Shown here piece after piece: positions 8,163 through 16,955 of a stretch of 64,000 nt of DNA. The DNA lies in assembly GCA_045660295.1 (NCBI GenBank), contig JAZRDN010000007.1, positions 1 to 64,000 on the forward strand. The letters are read 5' to 3'. Origin of the DNA: RGIG8775 sp045660295 (GTDB lineage: Bacteria > Bacillota > Clostridia > Oscillospirales > CAG-272). The notes beneath the pieces were generated by a model, which searched no databases, was not told the origin of the DNA, and saw nothing but the letters and a program-made list of their open reading frames with translations. The position numbers and the translations under genes are program-made. Position 1 is the first letter of the stretch, and every line of letters begins with the position of its first letter.

Positions 8163-9995
8163 ATGTGTGGAATCATTGGTTATACAGGAGCAAAAGACAC
8201 GGTAAAGGTTCTTCTCGACGGGCTTGAAACCCTTGAGTACCGCGGATACGATTCCGCGGGCATTGCGCTCTACACGGGCTCGGGAATAAGAACCATCAAA
8301 TCCAAGGGCAAGCTGGCGGTTCTTGCCGAAAAGCTTAAGAATTTCGGAACTATCAATTCCTCTTGCGGCATCGGTCACACCCGTTGGGCTACTCACGGCG
8401 AGCCGTCAGACCGCAACTCGCACCCCCATTTTACCGAAAATCTCGCTCTCGTTCACAACGGCATTATCGAAAACTACGCCGAGCTTGCGGCGGTGCTTGA
8501 GGCAAACGGCTACACCTTTTTGTCCGAGACCGACACCGAGGTGGCGGCGAAACTTATTGATATGCTCTATATCAAGTACAAAAATCCCCTTAAGGCAATT
8601 TTTGAGTCAACCGAAATAATTCGCGGCTCTTACGCCTTCGGAATTGTGTTCGCGGACATTCCCGACACAATTTATTCCATAAGAAAGGACTCGCCGCTTA
8701 TCGTGGCAAGGTCCGCAGACGGCGGTATGATCGCTTCCGACATCCCCGCCATACTGGCTCACACCAAGGAATATTACCGCCTTGACGAGGGCATTGTGGC
8801 AAAGATAACGCGCGACGAGGTGCGCTTTTACACAAGCGATTTCAGCGAGGTCGGGCAGAAGCTCGAAAAGATCGACTGGGACGTTGAACAGGCTCAAAAG
8901 GGCGGTTATCCTCACTTCATGATAAAGGAGATACATGAAGAACCCGAGGCAGTGAGAAAAACCCTCGCGCCAAGAATCAGAAATCGGCTTCCCTTCTTTG
9001 AGGTCGAAGCGCTCGACACCGATTTTATCAACCGCTTTGAGCGTATTCACATAGTTGCCTGCGGCACGGCTATGCACGCGGGACTTGTGGGAAAAACGAT
9101 AATCGAAAGGCTGGCGCGAGTTCCCGTAATTGTGGAGATTGCCAGCGAGTTCAGATACCGCGACCCGATACTCGGCAAAAACGACCTTGTTATCCTGCTT
9201 TCACAGTCGGGCGAAACCGCAGACACGCTGGCGGCGCTCAGGCACGCCAAGGCGTGCGGAGTCTATACGCTTGCCATCGTCAACGTAATGGGCTCGTCGG
9301 TAGCCCGCGAGGCAGACAGCGTAATCTACACGTGGGCTGGTCCCGAAATAGCGGTAGCAAGCACCAAGGCTTACACCGTCCAGTGCGCGCTTCTTTACCT
9401 TTTCGCCATAAGACTTGCGATAGCAAAGGACAAAATAAGCGAAGCCGACGCGGCGGCGCTCTGCGCGGATATGCTTACTGAAATTCCTCGCTCCATTGAA
9501 GAAGCGCTTAAGCTCGAGGAGCAGATAATGAACTGCGCAAAGAGCTTTGTCACCGCGGAGCACCTGTTCTTTATCGGTCGCGGAATTGACTATTCCATAG
9601 CCGTAGAGTCCTCTCTGAAGCTCAAGGAGATATCCTATATCCACAGTGAGGCATACGCGGCGGGCGAACTGAAGCACGGCACTATCTCTCTGATTGAGGA
9701 AGGAACGCCCGTAATCGCTATCACCACAGAGAAAAGGATATGCGAAAAGACGGTATCGGGCATCCGAGAGGTCAAGGCGCGCGGTGCCAACGTACTTTCG
9801 GTGTGCACCGAGTCGCTTTCAAAGCAGTTCAATATTCCCTGCAACGAAATGCTGATAGTTCCCGATACCCGTGAGGAGCTTGAGCTTTTCCCCGCGGCGA
9901 CTATTTTGCAGTTGTTTGCATACTCGGTATCGTATGCAAAAGGGCTCAACGTTGATAAGCCCAGAAATCTCGCAAAATCGGTAACAGTTGAATAA
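8163..9995 (+). CDS. glmS: Glutamine-fructose-6-phosphate aminotransferase
   Basis: Makes glucosamine-6-phosphate from fructose-6-phosphate and glutamine. The 610-residue protein has the full family length. It starts MCGIIGYTG, so Cys2 is the glutaminase nucleophile once Met1 is removed. GHTRWATHG follows near residue 73, then two SIS sugar-isomerase domains (SQSGETADT near 348 and SLKLKEISY near 485) and the terminal KPRNLAKSVTVE. It is controlled by the ribozyme just upstream. Its promoter is probably the operon promoter at 5879. A strong terminator follows. Confidence 0.97.
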   Translation: MCGIIGYTGAKDTVKVLLDGLETLEYRGYDSAGIALYTGSGIRTIKSKGKLAVLAEKLKNFGTINSSCGIGHTRWATHGEPSDRNSHPHFTENLALVHNGIIENYAELAAVLEANGYTFLSETDTEVAAKLIDMLYIKYKNPLKAIFESTEIIRGSYAFGIVFADIPDTIYSIRKDSPLIVARSADGGMIASDIPAILAHTKEYYRLDEGIVAKITRDEVRFYTSDFSEVGQKLEKIDWDVEQAQKGGYPHFMIKEIHEEPEAVRKTLAPRIRNRLPFFEVEALDTDFINRFERIHIVACGTAMHAGLVGKTIIERLARVPVIVEIASEFRYRDPILGKNDLVILLSQSGETADTLAALRHAKACGVYTLAIVNVMGSSVAREADSVIYTWAGPEIAVASTKAYTVQCALLYLFAIRLAIAKDKISEADAAALCADMLTEIPRSIEEALKLEEQIMNCAKSFVTAEHLFFIGRGIDYSIAVESSLKLKEISYIHSEAYAAGELKHGTISLIEEGTPVIAITTEKRICEKTVSGIREVKARGANVLSVCTESLSKQFNIPCNEMLIVPDTREELELFPAATILQLFAYSVSYAKGLNVDKPRNLAKSVTVE

Positions 9996-10000
9996 CTTAG

Positions 10001-10030
10001 GGCGCTGTCTCTTACGAGACAGCGCCTTTT
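10001..10030 (+). terminator. Terminator of the glm operon
   Basis: GGCGCTGTCTC-TTAC-GAGACAGCGCC followed by TTTTTC, immediately after the glmS stop. Confidence 0.85.
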
Positions 10031-10036
10031 TCACGC

Positions 10037-10265
10037 ACCTTGTTCGCACTGCAACCGCGCCAAAAGTTTTGGTCGAGCCTTTTTTAAGGCTTGCGGTACT
10101 CTGGGCAGAGCCTTGGCTCGCTCGTCGCAACGAGCGAAAGCTCTTTTCGGCAAAAAATAATGGGGTTTGCGAAAGCAAATTTATGCCGTTTAGGCATAAA
10201 ACCATTATTTATGTCGAATAGCGTAGCTATTCGTGTTTCTTTGGTTCTTTCTTTGCGCCTTTTGT
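10037..10265 (-). repeat. Dispersed structured repeat, copy B (inverted)
   Basis: On the minus strand this has the same block order as copy A at 1-172, ending in the CGACCAAAACTTTTGGCGCGG tail. It differs by an extra stretch of roughly 90 bp between the AAAGAAAC block and the GAGCTTTCGCTCG dyad. The extra stretch is itself made of small dyads (GAATAGCTACGCTATTC, TTTATGCCTAAACGGCATAAA, TTTGCTTTCGCAAA). The repeat therefore appears modular. Confidence 0.65.
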
Positions 10266-10312
10266 GCCAAAGAAAGAACAACGGGCTTAAAACTAACTTT
10301 TACATGTTTGGT

Positions 10313-10500
10313 GCACAACAATTTTATAGGGCATAAACCGTTAATCCGCTTTTCTTTGAAGCCAGAGGCGCAAAGAAAAGCTCACAAAAGAAACGCCGAA
10401 GGATTATTTCGCCGCGTGCGCGCGGCGACAAGGGCTACGCGCCCTTGACTGTCGGCACCTCGCCGGTGCGGGCTTCCATTGGCTGCAGTGCGAACACAGC
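10313..10500 (+). repeat. Dispersed structured repeat, copy C
   Basis: Contains AGGGCATAA, CGCTTTTCTTTGAAGCC, GCGCAAAGAAAAGCTC and AAAGAAACGCCGAA in the same order as the copy at 47790. The following dyads are replaced by different ones (CGCGTGCGCGCG, AAGGGCTACGCGCCCTT, GCACCTCGCCGGTGC). It lies head to head with copy B in a gene-free stretch of about 540 bp. Confidence 0.6.
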
Positions 10501-10507
10501 GCAAAAA

Positions 10508-10535
10508 AGCGACGGCTTTCAGCCGTCGCTTTTTA
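10508..10535 (-). terminator. Terminator of the branched-chain operon
   Basis: AGCGACGGCT-GAAA-GCCGTCGCT with a T run, 10 bp past the stop of the last gene of the minus-strand operon. Confidence 0.8.
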
Positions 10536-10544
10536 TAACAAATT

Positions 10545-13052
10545 TTATTTCTTAAGTCCCAGCTTCTCGACCGCGTCCTCACGCATCTTATACTTGAGTA
10601 TCTTGCCTGCCGCGTTCATCGGGAAGGCCTTTACAAAGTCGATATATCTGGGCACTTTATGACGCGCCATGTGGGAAACGATATAATCCTTCATTTCCTC
10701 AACAGTCATATCCTCGCCCTCTTTGAGAATTATACAAGCCATTATCTCCTCGCCGTAGCGCTCGTCGGGCACGCCGATGACCTGAACGTCACGCACCTTG
10801 GGATGAGTATAGATAAATTCCTCTATCTCCTTGGGGTAAATGTTCTCACCACCGCGGATTATCATATCCTTAAGGCGACCCGTGATACGGTAGTTACCGT
10901 TCGAGTCACGGCAAGCGATATCGCCTGTGTGAAGCCAGCCGTCAGCGTCAATAGCGTCGCGGGTAGCGATGGGCATTTTATAATAACCCTTCATTACGTT
11001 ATATCCGCGCGCCACGAACTCGCCGTTCTCGCCGTCGGGAAGCTCCGCGCCGGTTTCGGGGTCAATTATCTTACATTCAACATGCGGGAAAGCGTATCCG
11101 ACTGTCTCGGTACGATCGTCTATGGGGTCGTCAAGCTCGCTCATGGTACATCCGGGCGAAGCCTCGGTCTGACCGTAAACGCTGACGATACCGCGCATAT
11201 TCATCTCGTCGGGCTGTGCCGCGCGCTTCATAAGGTCAGCGGGGCAGTTAGCGCCAGCCATAATTCCCGTTCTCATATAAGAGAAATCGGTCTTGCGGTA
11301 GTCCTCATGGTTGAACATCGCTATAAACATTGTGGGAACGCCGTTAAAGGCAGTAATATGCTCGTCATTTACGCAAGCAAGCGCGGATTTGGGTGAGAAA
11401 TACGGAAGCGGATAGATAGACGCGCCGTGTGTCATTGAAGCGGTCATGGAAAGCACCATTCCGAAGCAATGGAACATAGGAACCTGTATCATCATGCGGT
11501 CGGCGGTGGAAAGATCCATTCTGTCGCCGATACACTTACCGTTGTTGACAACGTTATAGTGAGTAAGCATAACGCCCTTGGGGAAGCCTGTCGTACCCGA
11601 TGTGTACTGCATATTACATACGTCATCAGGCTCAACTGCCGCCGCGCGGCGATATACTTCTTCAAGCGGAACTCGATGAGCAAGTCCAAGCGATTCCTCC
11701 CACGTAAGGCAGCCCTCCTTGCGGAAGCCTACGGTAATAACGTTACGCAAGAACGGAAGTCTCTTACAGTGAAGCGGCTCGCCCGCCTTTGTGTCCTTAA
11801 GCTCAGGGCAAAGCTCGCTGATAGTGCCGTTATAGTCCGAGTCTCTCCAGCCGTCAACCATAATAAGAGTATGGGTATCCGACTGACGAAGCAGATATTC
11901 AGCCTCGTGGATCTTATAAGCGGTATTCATAGTAACCAGCACCGCGCCGATCTTTGTGGTCGCCCAAAAGGCAATATACCACTGGGGCACGTTGGTCGCC
12001 CAGACAGCTACGTGATGACCGGGCTTTACGCCAAGCGCGATAAGCGTGCGCGCGAATGTGTCAACGTCGTCTCTGAACTCGGCATAAGTCCTCGTATAAT
12101 CAAGAGTAGTATACTTAAAGGCTATCTGGTCGGGAAATTCCTCGACCACAGCGTCAAGCACCTGCGGGAAGGTAAGGTCAATAAGCGACTCCTTTTTCCA
12201 AAGGAACTTACCCGTGTGAGTCTTGTTGCTGTAAAGCGTTTTCTTGTTCTTTTTGGGGTCGTCGAAGTGGTGCATATAGCTGACGAAATGAGAGAAGATT
12301 ATCTCTATATCGTCTATATCGTCAAGCCACTTGGAGTCCCACTCAAGAGACACGAAGCCGTCGTAGTTTACGGCGCGAAGGCTATTCATCATGTCGCTCA
12401 TGGGAAGCTCACCCTCACCGATAAGGCAATACTTAAGCTCGCCGTTATCGCGCTTTGAGTCCTTGATATGCACGTGCTTAACGTACGCACCGAGATTTTT
12501 TATAGTAATGTCGGGGGCCTCGCTCGCCGAGAAATACGTATGATACATATCCCAAAGCGCGCCGAGGTTGTCCGAAGCAAAATGATTAAGCACGTCGCGG
12601 AGCTTTTCGGTAGTAGCGAAAAGTCCGACAGTTTCAAGCAGAATTGTTACTCCTGTCTTTTCGGCGATGGGAAGCATAACGTCAAGACACTTCTCTGTCA
12701 TTTCCATATCGCCGTCGGTAATACCCGTTCCCGCGTGAATACGGACGTAGGGTATCTTGAGGTTTCTGGCGGTATTGATGCAATCACCGATCTCCTTGCA
12801 GTTCTCGTCAAACGCCGCGGAATCGGCTATATTGCAAGCCGCGTCAAGACAAGGAATAGACAGACCTCTGTTTATCATATCCCTTACGATAGCAAAAGAA
12901 TTTGCGGGATCAAAGGGGTTACCGGAGCTGCGAAATTCCTTGTTTTTTATATTATGAAGCTCTACGCCGGCAAAGCCAAGCTCGGAAGCGATATTGCAGT
13001 AATCCTCCCAGCCGTAATTCTGCCAGCCCTTGATGGAGAATGACAGTTTCAT
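10545..13052 (-). CDS. TIM-barrel sugar-isomerase domain fused to acyl-CoA synthetase
   Basis: An 835-residue two-domain protein. Residues 1 to about 270 resemble the xylose-isomerase-like/hydroxypyruvate-isomerase TIM barrel (FAGVELHN, VRIHAG, LLETVG, LWDMYHT, HVHIKDS and SLEWD carry the usual Glu, Asp and His metal ligands). Residues about 290-835 are a complete AMP-forming ligase of the medium/long-chain type. It has YTSGTTGFPKGV near residue 480, YGQTEASP, GWLHTGDI, GRLKDMIIRGGENIYP and an AAGKILK C-terminal lysine motif. The start overlaps the previous stop by 4 bp, so it is cotranslated with the LeuA-like gene. It probably activates an organic acid to its CoA ester; the barrel's substrate is unknown. 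Confidence 0.88.
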   Translation of the reverse strand: MKLSFSIKGWQNYGWEDYCNIASELGFAGVELHNIKNKEFRSSGNPFDPANSFAIVRDMINRGLSIPCLDAACNIADSAAFDENCKEIGDCINTARNLKIPYVRIHAGTGITDGDMEMTEKCLDVMLPIAEKTGVTILLETVGLFATTEKLRDVLNHFASDNLGALWDMYHTYFSASEAPDITIKNLGAYVKHVHIKDSKRDNGELKYCLIGEGELPMSDMMNSLRAVNYDGFVSLEWDSKWLDDIDDIEIIFSHFVSYMHHFDDPKKNKKTLYSNKTHTGKFLWKKESLIDLTFPQVLDAVVEEFPDQIAFKYTTLDYTRTYAEFRDDVDTFARTLIALGVKPGHHVAVWATNVPQWYIAFWATTKIGAVLVTMNTAYKIHEAEYLLRQSDTHTLIMVDGWRDSDYNGTISELCPELKDTKAGEPLHCKRLPFLRNVITVGFRKEGCLTWEESLGLAHRVPLEEVYRRAAAVEPDDVCNMQYTSGTTGFPKGVMLTHYNVVNNGKCIGDRMDLSTADRMMIQVPMFHCFGMVLSMTASMTHGASIYPLPYFSPKSALACVNDEHITAFNGVPTMFIAMFNHEDYRKTDFSYMRTGIMAGANCPADLMKRAAQPDEMNMRGIVSVYGQTEASPGCTMSELDDPIDDRTETVGYAFPHVECKIIDPETGAELPDGENGEFVARGYNVMKGYYKMPIATRDAIDADGWLHTGDIACRDSNGNYRITGRLKDMIIRGGENIYPKEIEEFIYTHPKVRDVQVIGVPDERYGEEIMACIILKEGEDMTVEEMKDYIVSHMARHKVPRYIDFVKAFPMNAAGKILKYKMREDAVEKLGLKK

Positions 13053-14461
13053 ATCTGGTTCTCCTCGTACGCGATCTTATTGAGAGCCGCCACGTATGCT
13101 CGGATGCTTGCGCCGATAATATCGGTGGAAAGTCCGTTGCCCGAATAGAGCTTGCCGTTTGAGCGAAGCTTTACAAGCGCCGAGCCCATTGCCTCACGTC
13201 CCTCGGTCACAGACTTTATCTGGAAGTCGTCAAGCTCGTAGTGATGTCCGATTATCTGCTCGATAGCGCGGAATGCCGCGTCGATAGGACCGTCGCCCAC
13301 GCTGATGCCCTCAGTGATAGCGCCCTTCTTTTCAAGCTGAATGTGAGCGGTAGCCGTGATAACGTTTCCGCTATTGATAACGTAGCTCTTAAGCACGAAT
13401 GTGGGGGGAACCTGAAGCGCCGCGCTTGCGACTATGGCGTCAAGCTCAGCCTCGCCCACGTTCTTCTTTTCCGCCACGCGGCAGAACTCCTCGTAGACCT
13501 TTGCGTTGTCCTCCTCGGAAAGCTCGTAGCCAAGCAGCTTGACTGCCTTGCACACGGTGGGCATATCGTCGTCAGACTTAAGGTTGATAACACCGGCCAC
13601 GTGAGCAGTGCCCATGCTTGCCGATTTATCTCTTTCCTTGGGGGCAAGTATCCAGTTGATCTGCGCGGTAAGGCGCTTAAGCTCTGTTATTTTGATGCCG
13701 CACTCGATGCCAAGCTCAATTCCGCGAGCCGCGATAAGCTTTGCAAAAACATCGGTGGAAAGGCAGTTTACAGCAACCGCCGCGAGCTTTATCTCGTCAA
13801 CGTCGCACTTAACCGCCGCCACGGTATTTGCCGCCACCATATCTATGGAATTGGAAAGCTGAACTCCCAGCTTTGCGCCTGCAATCACGGGAGCCGCCGC
13901 CTTAACACTTGCGATAAACGCGCTCATCTCCTCAGGAAGCATTGTTCCCGCATCGTCGCAAATGGTCACAACAGTTGCGCCTGCCTCGACTGCGGCAACC
14001 ATAGCGGTTGCGAGGAACGGAATCTCGCTTCTTGTAGCGTCCTCTGCGACAAATTCGGTCTCAACGCCGAAGGATGCCGCTTTCGCAACCAAGCTCTTTA
14101 TGCTCTCAAGCACCGCCGCGGGCTTTTTGTGGCAAAAATACTCCATCTGAACGGGAGAGGTAGGCACTCTGACCTGAAGTCTCGCCTTATCAGCGTCTGC
14201 TATTGCCGAATAAGCCACCTCAACCGAAGCCTCGTCATTTCCCACGGGCAAAGCGAGCGTGCTGTGCTTAAGGAAAGGAAGGATGGTGCGTGCCAGAAGC
14301 ACGTCGGTCTTTTCGTTCTCAATGGGAGCAAGCTCGATAACGTCAACGTGCATCTTATCAAGATTTCTGGCGATCTCTATCTTTTCCTTAAAAGACAGAG
14401 GCGCCTCTGCTCCCGTGCGGTTTATTCTCAGCGTTGTATCGGAAATATATATCTTTTTCAT
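13049..14461 (-). CDS. LeuA/homocitrate-synthase-like protein with degenerate active site
   Basis: A 470-residue protein with the two-part plan of 2-isopropylmalate synthases: an HMGL-like TIM barrel (about 1-300) and a LeuA-type regulatory/dimer domain (about 355-465, including SVGDGPIDAAFRAIEQII). Key catalytic positions are changed. The usual DTTLRDG reads DTTLRIN, so the metal-binding Asp is lost. The HxH-D metal motif is replaced around GVQLSNSIDM, and the GxGERAGN loop reads AVAVNCLST. It is therefore unlikely to do ordinary Claisen condensation. It may have a changed chemistry, or a regulatory role as a leucine-binding partner. It sits between ilvE and the synthetase fusion in one operon. 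Confidence 0.8.
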   Translation of the reverse strand: MKKIYISDTTLRINRTGAEAPLSFKEKIEIARNLDKMHVDVIELAPIENEKTDVLLARTILPFLKHSTLALPVGNDEASVEVAYSAIADADKARLQVRVPTSPVQMEYFCHKKPAAVLESIKSLVAKAASFGVETEFVAEDATRSEIPFLATAMVAAVEAGATVVTICDDAGTMLPEEMSAFIASVKAAAPVIAGAKLGVQLSNSIDMVAANTVAAVKCDVDEIKLAAVAVNCLSTDVFAKLIAARGIELGIECGIKITELKRLTAQINWILAPKERDKSASMGTAHVAGVINLKSDDDMPTVCKAVKLLGYELSEEDNAKVYEEFCRVAEKKNVGEAELDAIVASAALQVPPTFVLKSYVINSGNVITATAHIQLEKKGAITEGISVGDGPIDAAFRAIEQIIGHHYELDDFQIKSVTEGREAMGSALVKLRSNGKLYSGNGLSTDIIGASIRAYVAALNKIAYEENQI

Positions 14462-14569
14462 TGTTTAAGTTCACCTTTCATGGAATTTTTGTGTGCGTTT
14501 TTTATGCACAAATTATACATTAATCGCCCACAAAGACTATCCCTCGGGCGTAAAAGTAAAATTCTTTGA

Positions 14570-15637
14570 TTACTTTGTTATGGGATATGTCCAGTTATAG
14601 GTGTCCTCTAGTCGTCCCCACTGAATTCCTGTCAAGGTGTCGTAAAGCTCCTGTGTTGTCTCGCCTATCTTTCCGTCATTGATAACGTATCTCTTGCCGT
14701 TATAATGAAGCTCGCCGATAGGAGACACAACAGCCGCGGTACCGCAGCCCCAGCCCTCTTTAAGAGTGCCGTTTTCAAGAGCATCAATAAGCTCGTCGAT
14801 AGAGAGAAGTCTCTCAGAGACCTTCTGTCCCTTAGCCTTAAGAAGCTCTATGCACGATTTTCTCGTGATACCGGGAAGAATAGAGCCTGTAAGCGCGGGG
14901 GTTACAACCTCGTCGCCAATCTTGAACATTACGTTCATGGCGCCGACCTCCTCGATATACTTACGCTCAACGCCGTCAAGCCAAAGAACCTGAGAGAAGC
15001 CCTTCTTTTCAGCCTTCTCGCCCGCTCTGTTGGACGCGCCGTAGTTACCGCCGCACTTGGTGTAACCCGTACCGCCGCGAACCGCGCGGACGTCCTCGGT
15101 CTCTATCATAATCTTAACGGGGTTAATTCCCTCTTTGTAGTAGCTTCCTACGGGAGAGAGAATGATAACGAACATAGAACGGTTGATGGAGTGAACGCCA
15201 AGGAAGGGGTCTGCTCCAAAGAGGAAGGGTCTGATATAAAGAGACGTACCGGGAGCTGAGGGAACCCAGTCCTGCTCTACCTCAATAAGCTTTGTAAGGG
15301 CTTCGAGAGCGTCCTTTTCATCAAGCAACGGAAGGCTCATACGGTCTGCCGAGCTGTTCATTCTCTTTATATTCTCCTCGGGTCTGAAAAGCTGAACCTT
15401 ACCCGCTGCGGTGCGGTAAGCCTTAAGACCCTCGAATATCTCCGCGCCGTAATGGAACACTGTGCAGGCGGGGTGAAGCTCAAGATTAGCAAAAGGAACT
15501 ATTCTCGCGTCATGCCAGCCCTTATCACGTGTGTAGTCCATTATAAACATGTGGTCAGTGAAATATTTTCCGAAACCGAGCTCGCTCGCATCAGGCTTTT
15601 GCTTGGGAGCGGCGGTTTTCTGAATTTTGATCTCCAT
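14570..15637 (-). CDS. ilvE: Branched-chain amino acid aminotransferase
   Basis: PLP enzyme that interconverts Val, Ile and Leu with their 2-oxoacids. The 355-residue protein is of the longer BCAT type, with FHYGAEIFEGLKAY and RPEENIKRMN near residue 85. The PLP lysine lies in GYTKCGGNYGAS (about residue 195), followed by EEVGAMNVMF and WGCGTAAVV. AAGGAAA precedes the ATG. It follows the oxidoreductase genes by 32 bp on the same strand, so it can aminate the 2-oxoacids they make or use. A 108-bp gap before the next gene contains TATAAT, but no good -35 was seen. Confidence 0.95.
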   Translation of the reverse strand: MEIKIQKTAAPKQKPDASELGFGKYFTDHMFIMDYTRDKGWHDARIVPFANLELHPACTVFHYGAEIFEGLKAYRTAAGKVQLFRPEENIKRMNSSADRMSLPLLDEKDALEALTKLIEVEQDWVPSAPGTSLYIRPFLFGADPFLGVHSINRSMFVIILSPVGSYYKEGINPVKIMIETEDVRAVRGGTGYTKCGGNYGASNRAGEKAEKKGFSQVLWLDGVERKYIEEVGAMNVMFKIGDEVVTPALTGSILPGITRKSCIELLKAKGQKVSERLLSIDELIDALENGTLKEGWGCGTAAVVSPIGELHYNGKRYVINDGKIGETTQELYDTLTGIQWGRLEDTYNWTYPITK

Positions 15638-15669
15638 GATAATTTTCCTTTCTGAAATATCTGTCCTTA

Positions 15670-16206
15670 TCAGTCCTTATAATTATAACCAAGCTCAAGA
15701 GCCTTAAGGTTAGCGCCTATAAGGTCGGCGCGCTTTGCCGAAACTATCTTCTTGAACACGTCCTCAAGACCGTCGAAGTCAACCGCGCCGGTCTCCTTAA
15801 TGAGCTTGCCAAGAAGTATCATATTAGCAAGTGTGGGGACGCCTGCCTCTGCCGCCATTTTCGTAGCGGGAATATAGTAAGCGTCAACGTCTGTTCTCTC
15901 GACCTTTCTCTCGATAAACGAGGAGTCAACGAATATCTTACCGCCCTTTGCAACTGCGTTTTCGTACTTGTCAAGCGAGGGAAGATTCATAACCATAAGC
16001 ACGTCGGGATTATCGACGATAGGCGAACCAACGGGGGTATCACTTATAATAACGCTACAGTTTGCCGTTCCGCCTCTCATTTCGGGACCGTAGGAAGGAA
16101 GCCAGCTAAGCTCCTTATTTTCATACATTCCCTTATAAGCCAGAAGCTTACCCGCAAAGAGAACGCCCTGACCGCCAAAGCCCGCAATCAAAATCTGATT
16201 TGTCAT
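15670..16206 (-). CDS. 2-oxoacid:ferredoxin oxidoreductase, gamma subunit
   Basis: A 178-residue gamma chain of a four-subunit oxidoreductase. It begins with GFGGQGVLFAGKLLAYKG and contains SYGPEMRGGTANCSV, both signatures of this subunit. The complex reversibly converts a 2-oxoacid, CoA and oxidised ferredoxin into acyl-CoA, CO2 and reduced ferredoxin. The start codon overlaps the beta subunit stop by 4 bp. Next to ilvE and acyl-CoA synthetases, a branched-chain 2-oxoacid (VOR-like) is the best guess. A 2-oxoglutarate (KorC) specificity cannot be excluded from sequence alone. Confidence 0.9.
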   Translation of the reverse strand: MTNQILIAGFGGQGVLFAGKLLAYKGMYENKELSWLPSYGPEMRGGTANCSVIISDTPVGSPIVDNPDVLMVMNLPSLDKYENAVAKGGKIFVDSSFIERKVERTDVDAYYIPATKMAAEAGVPTLANMILLGKLIKETGAVDFDGLEDVFKKIVSAKRADLIGANLKALELGYNYKD

Positions 16207-16955
16207 TTCTGTTCCTCCTCTGCGGTTTTGTCCTTATATACGCCGAGAGGATAGTAAGGAAGCATCTTTTCCTCCACCCACTCAAGCGCCTTTGAGGGTG
16301 TAAGACCCCAGTTTGTGGGGCAGGTGGAAACGACCTCAACAAGAGAGAAGCCCTTTCCGTTTACCTGATTTTCAAACGCCTTCTTTATAGCCTTCTTCGC
16401 GTTCTTTACGTTCTTTACGTTATTTACCGCTACTCTTTCAAGGTATGTAGCGCCCTCAAGCTCGGAAAGAAGCTCGCAAACGCGGATAGGATAGCCTGCG
16501 GTCTTGGTGTCACGTCCGTAGGGAGAGGTCTGTGTCACCTGACCGGGAAGCGACGTGGGAGCCATCTGACCGCCTGTCATGCCGTAGATAGCGTTGTTTA
16601 CGAAGATTATGGTGATATTCTCGTTTCTTGTAGCGGCGTGGATAGTCTCAGCCATACCGATAGAAGCGAGGTCACCGTCACCCTGATATGTAAAGACGAT
16701 ATTATCGGGGTTTGCGCGCTTAACGCCCGTAGCAACTGCGGGTGCGCGTCCGTGAGCCGCCTGAACCATATCGCAGGCGAAATAGTTATATGCCATAACA
16801 GAGCAGCCTACGGGAGCGATACCAATAGTCTTGCCCTCGATGCCAAGCTCGTCAATAGCCTCTGCTACGAGTCTGTGAATAATACCGTGTGTGCAGCCGG
16901 GACAGTAGTGAAGCGGCGCATCGGTAAGAGAATGGGGTTTATCAAATACTACCAT
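16203..16955 (-). CDS. 2-oxoacid:ferredoxin oxidoreductase, beta (TPP) subunit
   Basis: A 250-residue subunit holding thiamine pyrophosphate and part of the iron-sulfur path. Visible features are HYCPGCTHGIIHRL (CxxC), APVGCSV, the TPP motif GDGDLASIGMAE with its NNAIYGMTGGQ follow-up, and a second CPTNWG near the C-terminus. The length matches four-subunit (alpha, beta, gamma, delta) enzymes. It overlaps the alpha subunit by one base and the gamma subunit by four, so the complex is translationally coupled. Confidence 0.92.
   Translation of the reverse strand: MVVFDKPHSLTDAPLHYCPGCTHGIIHRLVAEAIDELGIEGKTIGIAPVGCSVMAYNYFACDMVQAAHGRAPAVATGVKRANPDNIVFTYQGDGDLASIGMAETIHAATRNENITIIFVNNAIYGMTGGQMAPTSLPGQVTQTSPYGRDTKTAGYPIRVCELLSELEGATYLERVAVNNVKNVKNAKKAIKKAFENQVNGKGFSLVEVVSTCPTNWGLTPSKALEWVEEKMLPYYPLGVYKDKTAEEEQK

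Noticed and set aside
6935..8176. A 413-codon minus-strand open frame across glmM and the ribozyme
   Set aside because: It is antisense to glmM with all its motifs and to the glmS ribozyme; no ribosome site or recognisable domain.
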